Below are positions 17,091-25,765 of a stretch of 64,000 bases of DNA, in pieces. A model generated the notes under the pieces. That model had not been told where the DNA came from. It ran no database searches and saw only the letters and a program-made list of their open reading frames with translations. Where the stretch lies: assembly GCF_040581415.1 (NCBI RefSeq), contig NZ_CP114014.1, positions 4,774,001 to 4,838,000 on the forward strand, written 5' to 3'. This DNA comes from Paraconexibacter sp040581415. Its GTDB lineage: Bacteria; Actinomycetota; Thermoleophilia; Solirubrobacterales; Solirubrobacteraceae. The stretch's first letter is position 1. Every line of letters begins with the position of its first letter. The translations under genes and the position numbers were made by a program.

Positions 17091-18467
17091 TCAGCGCCCG
17101 TCGCTCGGCTTCGCGGGACGTCCGCCGATGGGGCGACCGGGGGCGCAGGAGCTCGGGAAGAACTCGCTGGGGTCGTTCAGGACGCTGCTCGACTGCGCGC
17201 CGGCGGCGAGGTTGCCACGCGGGAACGGCGCCCGGCTGTCGCCCAGCTTGCTGATCGACGCGTTCCACTGGAAGAAGCCGATGACGCCCTTCCGGCACGC
17301 GACGAGGTCGCTCGTCACCTTGTTCACCGTGTCGATCTGCGGCTGCAGCGCGTCGACGGTGCTCGCAAGCTCACGCGAGAGCGGCCGCAACGTCGCCGTG
17401 AAGGGGACCAGGCGCCGGACCGGCGTCTGCAGCGCGCGGACGGCCGGTCCGGCGTCCTTGTTCAGCGCTCGCAGCGCGGTCAGCGAGGACGGCAGTGCGT
17501 CCGCGACCGGATCCAGCGCGCGGACCGCGCCGTCGACGTCGCCGACCACCCCGCGGACCGCGGCGAACGACGAGTCGAGCGACTGCATGGTCGGCGGGAG
17601 CGCCCTGAGCGTCGCGCCGAGGTCGCCACGGCCGTCCCGCAGGGTCGCGAGGGTCCGGCTGCCGCTGTCGACGAGCGTGCCGAGCTCCTGCTGGCGGTCG
17701 CCGAGCGTCGTCGTCAGCTTCGCGGTGTTGTGCACGAGCCGGCGGACCATCGGCGCTCGCCGCGCCAGCTGGCGGCTCACGCGGCCGACGTTGTCGATGA
17801 ACGGGACGAACTCGGCGAACGCCGCCCGGAGGCGGGCGCCCCGGTCCTGAAGTCCGTTCCCCAGTTCGTCGAGCAGCGTGTTCAGCCGGTTGCGGACCGG
17901 GGCCTGAAAGACGTTGAGGACCTCGTCGATGCCGACCGGGACGGCGGTGCGGCCCGCCGCCAGCGGCCGCGAGCCACGCAGGACACCCGCACGCTCGGTC
18001 CCCCGGTCGACGATGTCGAGGTACATGTCCTGCAGCGCCGTGTTGGGCCGCAGCTGGACGCGGGCGTCGCGGTAGATGTCGCCGTACTTCTTCTGCACCT
18101 TGGCGGTGATCACGGCACGCTGGTCCTTGATCTCGATGCCGGTGATACGGCCGATGCCGATGCCCTTCAGGCGCACCTCGTCCACGCCCTGCACCACGCC
18201 CGTCGCGTCGTCGACCACGAAGGCAAGCTCCTCGGTGCTCGAGAAGAGCGTCTTGCTGATGTGCGTGGCGATGTAGCCGGCGACGAACAGGCCGATGGCG
18301 GCAGCGATGAGCACGGTCACCAGCGGGCGCGCTCCGCGACGGGCCTCGAGCTCCAGACGCCGGCGGCCACCGCGCTGGCTGAGCCGGTCACGGACCTCGA
18401 GCTCGTCGTCGTCGTCCCAGTCGTCCCGACCGCCGTCGCGGCCCGACGTGCTGCGCAGCTCCGTCAT
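17091..18467 (-). CDS. mceE: Mce family protein, fifth mce gene
   Basis: 458 aa. The ATG at 18467 overlaps the stop of the preceding gene (ATGA). The first 45 residues are unusually long, acidic then basic (GRDDWDDDDELEVRD, GGRRRLELEARRG) before the membrane helix (VTVLIAAAIGLFVAGYI). The MCE domain follows (~75-155), with a conserved segment VDEVRLKGIGIGRITGIEI, then a helical barrel domain. Mycobacterial MceE proteins are usually lipoproteins. No lipobox cysteine follows the hydrophobic segment here, so the letter reflects gene order, not anchoring. Extending upstream would run into the previous gene. Confidence 0.9.
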   Translation of the reverse strand: MTELRSTSGRDGGRDDWDDDDELEVRDRLSQRGGRRRLELEARRGARPLVTVLIAAAIGLFVAGYIATHISKTLFSSTEELAFVVDDATGVVQGVDEVRLKGIGIGRITGIEIKDQRAVITAKVQKKYGDIYRDARVQLRPNTALQDMYLDIVDRGTERAGVLRGSRPLAAGRTAVPVGIDEVLNVFQAPVRNRLNTLLDELGNGLQDRGARLRAAFAEFVPFIDNVGRVSRQLARRAPMVRRLVHNTAKLTTTLGDRQQELGTLVDSGSRTLATLRDGRGDLGATLRALPPTMQSLDSSFAAVRGVVGDVDGAVRALDPVADALPSSLTALRALNKDAGPAVRALQTPVRRLVPFTATLRPLSRELASTVDALQPQIDTVNKVTSDLVACRKGVIGFFQWNASISKLGDSRAPFPRGNLAAGAQSSSVLNDPSEFFPSSCAPGRPIGGRPAKPSDGR

Positions 18468-19837
18468 CGCTTCCTCCGCGCCGGCGGCGGCGCGCCTTCC
18501 GCGGTGCCCGGGGCGGGCGCGAGCGGGTTGTAGGAGAAGAGCCGCGAGAGCGTGTCCTGCAGCGCCTCGCACTCGATCTGCTTGGCCTTGTCCGGGTTGT
18601 TGATGTAGGTCTGGCAGGGCAGATAGAGCGGCGCGCTGCCGGCGCTCAGGGCGAAGCGGAGGAAGTGCCCGTTCGCGTCCATCTGCCCGGCCGACCCGGC
18701 GCCGAGACCGGCGAAGGTGCCGCCGATCATCACGGTGGTCGATTTGCCGGTGTCCGGCGCCTTCTCCGCCAGGTACGGAAGGATCGTGTCCTGGACGCGG
18801 TCGAGGGACGGCTGCACCTCGGTGAGGAGCGGCAGGCCGCGACGTGCGGTGGTCGCCAGCGAGCGCACGGCGGGCCGCAGGTCGCGCAGCAGCGGGGTCG
18901 CCCGGGTGAGCAAGGTGTCGGCGCTGCGCACGGTCGGGTTCAGCGCCCGCAGCGTCGGGCCTACGTCGCCGGCCGGGTCGCGCAGCTTGCGCACGAGCGG
19001 ATCGGCCAGGTCGAGCGTCGTGTCGAGGGCGGTCAGCGTGGTGTCCGTCCGCCGCAGCACCCCCGGCGCGAGGCGCAGCGTGCTGTCGATCGCCCCGGCG
19101 CCACGGCCGGTCTCGTCGAGCGTCGCGGCGGCGCCGGCGACGACGGTCCGGAGGCGCCCGGGCGCCGCGCCGAGGATGTCCACGGTCCGCGCCGCACCGG
19201 TGACGAGCTCCTGCAGATCCTCGTCCTGCCGGGTCCCGCGGGCGGCGTTCAGCGCGAGCCCGATGTCGGGCGACGCGTCGGCGGCCCGGTCCAGGAGACG
19301 GCCGGGGGTCGCATGGTCGGCGAGGGCGGCGGACAGCTCGCCGGGCAGGCGCTGCAGGCCGGTGCGTGCGTCCCCCCGGACGATGCCGGTGATGTCGTCG
19401 AGCTCGACCTGGCTGGACGTGCGGCTCGCCGGGATGGCACCGGTGAGCGGGCCGTCGCTCGCGTGGCCGCGCTCGAGGTCGACGACGAAGGCCGCGCCCA
19501 GGACCGTCCGGAAGTGCAGCGCCGCCGTGGCGTCGCGGTACAGGTCGCCCGCCGAGCGCTCGATGCTCATGGTGACCTTGGCCGCGCGGCCGCCGTCCGC
19601 GAGCTCGATGCGGCGGACCTTGCCGACGTTCACGCCGTCGATCCGGACGGGGTTGCCCTTGCGCAGCTGCTTGGACGAGCCGAACATGGCGACGACGTCG
19701 CGCTTGCCGCCGCTCGTCGCGATGTTGCGTGCGATCCCGGTGAAGTTCAGGAGCACGGCGGCAAGGATCACGGTGATCGTGACCAGACCGACCACGGACG
19801 TCCGGCCACCGATGCGCTCGGAGAAGGACCCGGTCAT
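18464..19837 (-). CDS. mceD: Mce family protein, fourth mce gene
   Basis: 457 aa: a membrane anchor at ~12-32 (VVGLVTITVILAAVLLNFTG), an MCE domain with the typical SSKQLRKGNPVRIDGVNVGKV segment at ~50-80, then a long helical region ending in a Pro-rich basic tail (PAPGTAEGAPPPARRKR). It overlaps its neighbours by 4 nt on both sides, which indicates tight translational coupling and stoichiometric synthesis of the Mce subunits. Substrate specificity cannot be told from the sequence. Confidence 0.92.
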   Translation of the reverse strand: MTGSFSERIGGRTSVVGLVTITVILAAVLLNFTGIARNIATSGGKRDVVAMFGSSKQLRKGNPVRIDGVNVGKVRRIELADGGRAAKVTMSIERSAGDLYRDATAALHFRTVLGAAFVVDLERGHASDGPLTGAIPASRTSSQVELDDITGIVRGDARTGLQRLPGELSAALADHATPGRLLDRAADASPDIGLALNAARGTRQDEDLQELVTGAARTVDILGAAPGRLRTVVAGAAATLDETGRGAGAIDSTLRLAPGVLRRTDTTLTALDTTLDLADPLVRKLRDPAGDVGPTLRALNPTVRSADTLLTRATPLLRDLRPAVRSLATTARRGLPLLTEVQPSLDRVQDTILPYLAEKAPDTGKSTTVMIGGTFAGLGAGSAGQMDANGHFLRFALSAGSAPLYLPCQTYINNPDKAKQIECEALQDTLSRLFSYNPLAPAPGTAEGAPPPARRKR

Positions 19838-21144
19838 GGCTTCGGGATGTGCGGGTAGGTGGTCGGGCCGTACTTGCAGGGTGCGGGGTACCCGTCCTTG
19901 ATGAGCAGGCCGGTCTGGTCGGAGACCTGCGTCACCTCGCCGAGCGCGGGGACGATCGCCTGCAGGCGGAAGTTCTTCAGCGGGCCATTGGGGCCGGTGC
20001 CCGTGCCGCCGGATCCGGTCATCGACCGGAACGTCGTGCCGAGGTTGATGATGTCGCAGCCGTAGCGGCCGATCGTGGTGACCATCGGCGTCAGGTCGTC
20101 GCTCGCGGCGCGGACGCCGGGCAGCACGGGCCGCAGCGCGTTCGCCGTCTTCAGCAGCTGCGGGACGGTCGGCCGTGCCTCCTGGAGCAGCGCGTTCGCG
20201 CGTTCCAGCGGGGTGTCCGCCTCACGCAGGAGTGCAGCGGTCTGCCGCAGGCCGGCGGGGGCGGGCGGCAGGGTCCGGGTGGCGGCGGTCGCGAGCGTGC
20301 GGACGGCGGCCAGCAGGCGCACGCCCTTCCCGAGCCCGGCGTCGGCGGCCGCCAGGGCCGGCGGCGCGGCGTCCAGCAGGGCGCGCACGCCGTCACGCCG
20401 GGTGACGAACGGCTGCAGTGCGTCGGACGTCACGGCGAAGCCGGCGGTGAGGTCGGCCCGGTTGGCGTCGAGCGGTGCCACTCCGGCACGCACCGACGGG
20501 AGCAGCGCCTGCACCGACCCGGGCCGGTCGGTGATCGCGGTGAGGAAGTCCTGCGCGTGCGTGATCTCGTCGCTGGCCCGGCGCAGCAGGGTGTTCACGC
20601 CGGTGCTGCGGGCCGCGAGGCCGGTGCCCAGGCCCTCAAGTGCGTCCTGCAGCCGGCCGCGGGTCCGCGCGTCGAAGGTGTCCAGGGTCTCGGGGACGCC
20701 GAAGGTGATCGATTCGCGGGCGGGCCGGACCTCACCGCCGTCGCGCAGCTCCGTCTGCGCCCGACCGGGGACCAGCTGCACGAAGCGGCCGCCCAACAGC
20801 CCGTTGGCGCGGACGACGAGCGTGGTGTCGGCGGGCAGGGTCGTGCCCGGCTCGAGCTGGAGGCGCAGGCGGGCGCGACCACCGGTGGTGGTCCCGACGG
20901 CGCTCACCTGACCGACGCGGACGCCGTCGACGCGGACCGGGTCGTGCTCGAGCAGGTTGCCGACCGCGGGCACCGAGGAGCGCACGTACATGTAGTCGCG
21001 TCCCGGCACGCCGCTATAGAGCGAGACGGCGAGCGCGATGAACGCGACGATCAGGCCGACGACGACGCTGCCGCGCAGGACCACCTGGACCGGCGGGACC
21101 TGGTTCGTGCGCGGGCGGCGGCGAAGGGGACGTCGGGTTGCCAT
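19834..21144 (-). CDS. mceC: Mce family protein, third mce gene
   Basis: 436 aa: a basic cytosolic start (RRPLRRRPRTN), a membrane anchor (VVVGLIVAFIALAVSLYSG), MCE domain (VPAVGNLLEHDPVRVDGVRV, ~55-130) and helical C-terminal domain. The last ~60 residues contain a Gly-rich loop (TGSGGTGTGPNGP) and a Pro/Tyr-rich tail (CKYGPTTYPHIPKP), a pattern seen in actinobacterial Mce proteins. The start lies 2 nt before the stop of the preceding gene region; the downstream gene overlaps by 4 nt. Confidence 0.92.
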   Translation of the reverse strand: MATRRPLRRRPRTNQVPPVQVVLRGSVVVGLIVAFIALAVSLYSGVPGRDYMYVRSSVPAVGNLLEHDPVRVDGVRVGQVSAVGTTTGGRARLRLQLEPGTTLPADTTLVVRANGLLGGRFVQLVPGRAQTELRDGGEVRPARESITFGVPETLDTFDARTRGRLQDALEGLGTGLAARSTGVNTLLRRASDEITHAQDFLTAITDRPGSVQALLPSVRAGVAPLDANRADLTAGFAVTSDALQPFVTRRDGVRALLDAAPPALAAADAGLGKGVRLLAAVRTLATAATRTLPPAPAGLRQTAALLREADTPLERANALLQEARPTVPQLLKTANALRPVLPGVRAASDDLTPMVTTIGRYGCDIINLGTTFRSMTGSGGTGTGPNGPLKNFRLQAIVPALGEVTQVSDQTGLLIKDGYPAPCKYGPTTYPHIPKP

Positions 21145-21146
21145 CG

Positions 21147-22604
21147 TCAGGGCCCCAGGAGGAAGTCGAGCAGGGACGCGGCGGCGGGCCTGCGGTCACC
21201 GGACGGGGACGGGGCCGGCGTGGACGGGCCCGAGCCCTTGGGACGCAGCAGGCCGTCCAGGACGTCGGTGACCGGGTCGACCACGCCGCCGACGACCTTC
21301 TTCAGGGCCTCCTTCGCCGTGGCCGGGCGGTCGCCGCCCGCGGGTGCGGGCGACCCCGGCTGCGCGGGGGACGCCGCCGCCGGTCCGTCGCCCGTCTTCG
21401 CACCCGTCCGCCGGGCGGGCTTCGTGGCCGCCGCGTCGGCCGGCTTGTTCAGCCTGTCCAGGACGCTCGTCAGCAGGTTCGGGCTGAACGTCGCCTCGCC
21501 GCGGAAGATGTGGCTCACGCCGTCCCGCAGCTGGATCGCCTGCGACCAGTTCTCGATCGTCCCGAGGAGGTTGTCGGCGCTGCGATCGAGCGTGTCGGAC
21601 ACCGGCGTCAGCGCCGTGGCGAGGCCGGCCAGCGAGCGGACCGTCGGCTCCGCGCGGCGGAGCGTCGGGGTCGCCCCGTCGGCGAGCGCGGTCAGCTCGG
21701 GCGCGACGTCGGTTGCGGTGTCCAGCGTCGGCCCGGCCGCCCGGCGGAACCCGTCGACCTCGGTGAGGGTCCGCCGCAGCGCGGGTGCCGCGCGCGTGAT
21801 GTCGCGGGCGGCGGGGCCCAGCGGGACCGTGGTCCGCTCGAGCTCGGCCAGGAACCGCTGCAGGGTGGAGAGTGTCCCCGGCGCCTTCGCGAGCGTGGCA
21901 CGGAGCTCGGCGCGCTTGGTCTCGACCGTCTTCGCGGTCTGCCCGAGGGTGTCGACCATGCGCACCAGGCCGTCCTGCTTGGCGGCGGTCTGCGCGATGA
22001 AGCGGTCGCTCGAGCTGATGAGCGCGGCGAGCGTGTCGTTGTCGCTGACGAGGCGGCCGAGGAAGACGTTGGCGTCGGCCAGCGTGCGCGGCACCTCCTT
22101 GACGAACCGGCTGATGTCCCACTTGCGGCCGAGGACCGAGGCGCCCGCCTCGTTGACGAGGAGCGACAGCCGCGTGCGGGTGTCGGCGTCGAGCGTGTTC
22201 AGGACCTGGTCGAGGTCGGTGGACGTCGAGACGCGCGACGCAGGGAACTCGTAGCCGTCGGGTGCGGGCGTCGACACGTCGCCGCCCGTGAACGAGATCT
22301 GCTTCTGGCCGAGGAAGTTCACCGCGGAGATCGCGACGCGGGCGTCGCGCGGGACGACGGTGCCCTCGTCGAGGACGATGTCGGCCAGGACCTTGTCCCC
22401 CTCGCCGAGCTCGAGCTGGACCTTGCCGACCTTGACGCCGCCGATCGACGCGGGCGAGCCGTCCTGCAGGCCGCCGGCGCTGTCCAGGCGGAGCTTCAGA
22501 TGGGTCTTGCCGTCGTCGCCGCCACGCACCACGAGCAGGAGTGCCAGCGCGGCCACGGCGCCGACGACCCACGGGACGATCCGGGCGGTGCGGACGGAGA
22601 TCAT
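21147..22604 (-). CDS. mceB: Mce family protein, second mce gene, with Ala/Pro-rich C-terminal extension
   Basis: 485 aa. The ATG at 22604 overlaps the stop of the first mce gene (ATGA); longer upstream extensions of the frame are antisense-free but low in quality. A membrane anchor (IVPWVVGAVAALALLLVV) leads to the MCE domain (GLQDGSPASIGGVKVGKVQL, ~45-120) and a helical domain. The last ~110 residues are a disordered Ala/Pro/Gly-rich extension (PAAASPAQPGSPAPAGGD) ending in a helical LLDFLLGP. Extensions of this kind occur in some Mce proteins and may reach into the envelope. Confidence 0.9.
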   Translation of the reverse strand: MISVRTARIVPWVVGAVAALALLLVVRGGDDGKTHLKLRLDSAGGLQDGSPASIGGVKVGKVQLELGEGDKVLADIVLDEGTVVPRDARVAISAVNFLGQKQISFTGGDVSTPAPDGYEFPASRVSTSTDLDQVLNTLDADTRTRLSLLVNEAGASVLGRKWDISRFVKEVPRTLADANVFLGRLVSDNDTLAALISSSDRFIAQTAAKQDGLVRMVDTLGQTAKTVETKRAELRATLAKAPGTLSTLQRFLAELERTTVPLGPAARDITRAAPALRRTLTEVDGFRRAAGPTLDTATDVAPELTALADGATPTLRRAEPTVRSLAGLATALTPVSDTLDRSADNLLGTIENWSQAIQLRDGVSHIFRGEATFSPNLLTSVLDRLNKPADAAATKPARRTGAKTGDGPAAASPAQPGSPAPAGGDRPATAKEALKKVVGGVVDPVTDVLDGLLRPKGSGPSTPAPSPSGDRRPAAASLLDFLLGP

Positions 22605-23908
22605 TTCCGGGTCTCCGAGTCCAGGAACGGGTTGACCTGGTCGGCGGTCACGCCGCAGTCGGGCTGGTACCACGGCTGGCCGGCGACACCGCCGGGCGGG
22701 CGGGGGAACCCGAACTCCATACCGGGGAACAGCTGCTTTGCGGTGCCGGAGTTGTAGGGCAGCGCGTTGAAGGACGCCGGCAGCGGGACGATGACGTTCG
22801 CGCGGATGAACTTGTCGCGGCCGTCCGTGTCCGACAGGAAATCGCCCCAATTGGTGAAGAACGACGCGATCTCCGGCGAGTAGGGGCGCAGGCACGTCAG
22901 CTCCGTGGAGGCCTGCTTCCCGATGTCGCCGAGCTGCGGCAGCTGAGCGGTGGCCTTGGTGAGCAGCGGGTTCAGGTCCGGGACCGCGCGGCGCGCGGTC
23001 GCGAGGGTGCTGCGCGCGTCGGGGCCGACCTTCACCACGGTGCCGAGGACGTGGTTCAGCGGGCTGGCGATGCGCTGCAGCTCGGTTGCGCCGGGGGCCA
23101 GGCGATCGGTCAGCGCAGCCGCTGCGTCGAGCGTGCCGTCGGCCTTGGCGAGCGTCGTCCTGGCGTGCGCGAACGTCCCGGGTGCGGCATCGAGCGTCGC
23201 CTTGAGCTCGCCCTGCCGCGCGGCCACCGCGTCGAAGGTCCGGGCGGCGCCGGTGAGCAGCGTGCGCAGACCGGGGTCGGCGGTCTGGACGGCGTTCACG
23301 ACGGTGTCGGCCTGGCGCAGCAGCGTGTCGAGGGCGCGCTGGTCGGCGGTGAGGTCGACCATGACGTGGCTCGCCTCGTCCAGCGCCGCGGGGGTGACGC
23401 CGAGCGCCCGCGTCAGGCCCGGGCGGGCCTGCTTGAGCGTGGCGCCGGCGTTGTCGATCATCCCGCGCAGGTCGGTGCGCACCCGCGGCGTGAAGGTCTG
23501 CAGGAAGGTGTCGAGCTCGACCGGAGTCGTGAAGTCGGCGGTCGGCAGCGCGGCCCCGTCGGCGATCGGTGGCGCGCCGCGACGGCCGAGCTTCAGGTCG
23601 ATGTAGCGGTCGTCGTAGTTCGCCGTCCCCGCCCAGCGCAGCTGCATCCGCGTCCCGGTGGGCAGCGGCCAGACGCTGTCGTCGAGCCGCAGCCCGAGCC
23701 GGACCTTGCGCCCGCGCTCGACGGGATCGATGGAGCTGATCTCCCCCACGGTCACCCCACCGGCGCGGATGCGCTGGCCGACGACGGTGTTGGCCGCGTC
23801 GCCGACGGTGACGTGCAGGTCATGGCGCCCGTCGTCGTCGCCGCTGACGACGAGCAGCAGGACGACGGCGGCCACCGCGACGAGCACCGAGGTGAGGAGG
23901 CCGCGCAC
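22601..23908 (-). CDS. mceA: Mce family protein, first mce gene
   Basis: 435 aa, first Mce subunit, directly after the two YrbE permeases (3 nt gap). It has an N-terminal anchor (LLTSVLVAVAAVVLLLVVSG), MCE domain (VVGQRIRAGGVTVGEISSID, ~40-110) and a helical C-terminal domain, then a tail with AGQPWYQPDCGV. The position after yrbEA/yrbEB and before five more mce genes is the canonical mce operon layout of mycobacteria, where Mce1 imports fatty acids and Mce4 imports sterols. Confidence 0.92.
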   Translation of the reverse strand: MRGLLTSVLVAVAAVVLLLVVSGDDDGRHDLHVTVGDAANTVVGQRIRAGGVTVGEISSIDPVERGRKVRLGLRLDDSVWPLPTGTRMQLRWAGTANYDDRYIDLKLGRRGAPPIADGAALPTADFTTPVELDTFLQTFTPRVRTDLRGMIDNAGATLKQARPGLTRALGVTPAALDEASHVMVDLTADQRALDTLLRQADTVVNAVQTADPGLRTLLTGAARTFDAVAARQGELKATLDAAPGTFAHARTTLAKADGTLDAAAALTDRLAPGATELQRIASPLNHVLGTVVKVGPDARSTLATARRAVPDLNPLLTKATAQLPQLGDIGKQASTELTCLRPYSPEIASFFTNWGDFLSDTDGRDKFIRANVIVPLPASFNALPYNSGTAKQLFPGMEFGFPRPPGGVAGQPWYQPDCGVTADQVNPFLDSETRK

Positions 23909-23911
23909 CGG

Positions 23912-24748
23912 TCAGCCGCCGATCGGGAGCTTGGTGTTGCCGCCGTAGAAGAGGATCGCGAAGAACGCGGCGACGACGTGCAGGATCACGACGTTGACGA
24001 GGATGCCCTTGGCCACAGAGCTGCCGACCGCCGCCGGGCCACCCGTGGTGCGCAGCCCGAAGAACATCGCGGTGGCGGCCGTCGTGATCGCCATCACCGT
24101 GATGGTGATGAGCACGTAGAGCTGGTCGTTCAGCGTCTGCACGGCCCAGTTGAGGTTCAGCAGCGTGTCGCCGGACAGGCCGTGGACGACCGTGACGACG
24201 ATGATGTAGACGCCGATGATCTGGCCGATCAGCGCGATGGCGCAGGCGATCGGGACGAAGATGATCACCGCGACCATGCGCGTGCCGACGATGTAGCGCA
24301 TCGTGTCGACGCCGGTGGACTCCAGCGCGTCGATCTCCTGCTGGATCTTCATCGCACCGATCTCGGCGGTGATGCCGCAGCAGATCTTCGAGCAGAAGAC
24401 GTAGCCGAACATCGTGGTCGCGGTCTGCCGCGGCCCGATCAGCCCGCTGACGAGCCCCATGAAGTCGCCGGCGCCGAGCGCGCGGAGCAGGAAGAAGCCG
24501 AAGTTGCCGATCGACATCCCCTGGAAGATGTTCATCACCAGCATCAGCAGCAGCGTCCCGCGGACCATGCCCGCGGCCTGGCGCAGCGCCTCGGAGAAGT
24601 AGCGCCCGGTCCCGGCCGTGCCGACGAGCGAGCGCCCGAGGAACTCGGCCCACTCACCGGTGCCGTGCAGAGCGCCGGCGACCCGACCCAGCTTCCGGGG
24701 TCGCGGCGGCAGGACCGGGGTCGTGTCCCGTGCGTCCTGGACCGCCAT
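23912..24748 (-). CDS. yrbEB: YrbE/MlaE-family permease, second of the mce operon
   Basis: 278 aa, an integral-membrane permease of the MlaE (DUF140) family with about five to six helices (LLLMLVMNIFQGMSIGNFGF; VAVIIFVPIACAIALIGQII). The conserved cytosolic coupling segment is present (ITAEIGAMKIQQEIDALESTGVDTMRYIVGTRMVA, split here over ~140-175), which contacts the MlaF-type ATPase. The ATG at 24748 shares one base with the stop of the first permease. It forms the transmembrane dimer of the importer with that protein. Confidence 0.94.
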   Translation of the reverse strand: MAVQDARDTTPVLPPRPRKLGRVAGALHGTGEWAEFLGRSLVGTAGTGRYFSEALRQAAGMVRGTLLLMLVMNIFQGMSIGNFGFFLLRALGAGDFMGLVSGLIGPRQTATTMFGYVFCSKICCGITAEIGAMKIQQEIDALESTGVDTMRYIVGTRMVAVIIFVPIACAIALIGQIIGVYIIVVTVVHGLSGDTLLNLNWAVQTLNDQLYVLITITVMAITTAATAMFFGLRTTGGPAAVGSSVAKGILVNVVILHVVAAFFAILFYGGNTKLPIGG

Positions 24749-25614
24749 CAGCCGCGGAACTGCCCGGTCTCGGGGAACAGCGTCAGGTAACCGAGGTTGA
24801 AGACGCTGTTGAAGAGCCAGATCCCGAAGAACGTGATGACGACGGTCTGGTTGACCGCCCGGCCCACGCCCTCGGCGCCGGCCTTGCACGTCAGGCCCTT
24901 GTGGCAGGCGACGACGCCGACGAAGAACCCGAGGATCGTGTTCTTGACCAGCGTCGGGAAGATGAGGTCCAGCGGGATGATGTTCGCCTTCAGCGAATGC
25001 GCCCAGACCCCGTTGGAGAAGCCCAGGGTCGTCGGTGCGAGCAGGAAGTTGATGAGGACGACGACCGCAAGGCTGAAGATCACGAGCAGCGGCATCGCGA
25101 CGGTCGTGGCGACGATCCGGGGGACGACGAGCGTGTCCACCTTCTTCACGCCGAGCACGTCCAGCGCGTCGAGCTCCTCGCGGATCTTGCGCGCGCCGAG
25201 GTCGGCGGTGATCGCGCTGCCGACGATGCCCGCGAAGACCATGCCCGTGATCCAGGTCGCGATCTCCCGCGACCAGATGAGGAAGATCGCGCCGGACTCG
25301 CGCTCGACGACGCCGAGCGTGGCGAGGATCGCGCCGAACAGGATGATCCCGTAGCCGATCAGGTACACGCCGTGTGAGACCACGAGCGGCAGGACGCAGC
25401 GCTGGAACGCGCTCGACACCTCGACGACCGCATCGCGGTACCACCGGTACGGCGGCTTGACGGCCAGGCGCGCGGTCTTGACGGCGAGCGCACCCATGTC
25501 GCCCGCCGACTGCAGCCGCTCATAGAGGGTCGCGTCGGTGAGCCGCCACACCGGAGCGGGGGGCGGTCCAACCGCCTTGGCCGCCCGGACGGGCGGCTGA
25601 GCCTTGACTCCCAC
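24748..25614 (-). CDS. yrbEA: YrbE/MlaE-family permease, first of the mce operon
   Basis: 288 aa MlaE-family permease. After a Pro-rich cytosolic start come the helices LVVSHGVYLIGYGIILFG, then the MlaE signature ITADLGARKIREELDALDVL and further helices. The GTG at 25614 is chosen because it is the last good start before the promoter region; no clear Shine-Dalgarno precedes it. It is the first gene of the eight-gene operon running to 15707, divergent from the LuxR gene at 25766. The 150-bp intergenic region holds a strong palindrome (25650-25669). Confidence 0.92.
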   Translation of the reverse strand: MGVKAQPPVRAAKAVGPPPAPVWRLTDATLYERLQSAGDMGALAVKTARLAVKPPYRWYRDAVVEVSSAFQRCVLPLVVSHGVYLIGYGIILFGAILATLGVVERESGAIFLIWSREIATWITGMVFAGIVGSAITADLGARKIREELDALDVLGVKKVDTLVVPRIVATTVAMPLLVIFSLAVVVLINFLLAPTTLGFSNGVWAHSLKANIIPLDLIFPTLVKNTILGFFVGVVACHKGLTCKAGAEGVGRAVNQTVVITFFGIWLFNSVFNLGYLTLFPETGQFRG

Positions 25615-25649
25615 GGCAGCGACGCTAGCCGCGAAGCGCACCCCCGGAC

Positions 25650-25669
25650 CAGCCCCCGTACGGGGGTGA
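25650..25669. promoter_or_regulatory. Palindrome between mce operon and LuxR gene
   Basis: A perfect 14-bp core CCCCCGTACGGGGG (25653-25666), extended as CAGCCCCC-GTAC-GGGGGTGA. It resembles the 8-4-8 palindrome before the aldehyde dehydrogenase (6397-6416). Its position 36 bp before the first permease gene suggests it controls the mce operon, perhaps through the adjacent LuxR protein. Confidence 0.6.
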
Positions 25670-25765
25670 CGGCACCCCCAACGGCAGGTTTGCACACGCT
25701 GTCCGAGCCAACGGGTGCAAGTGCGGTACGTTCGTCCCGCCCCGGCTCCCTCAGGAGGTTCCGCG

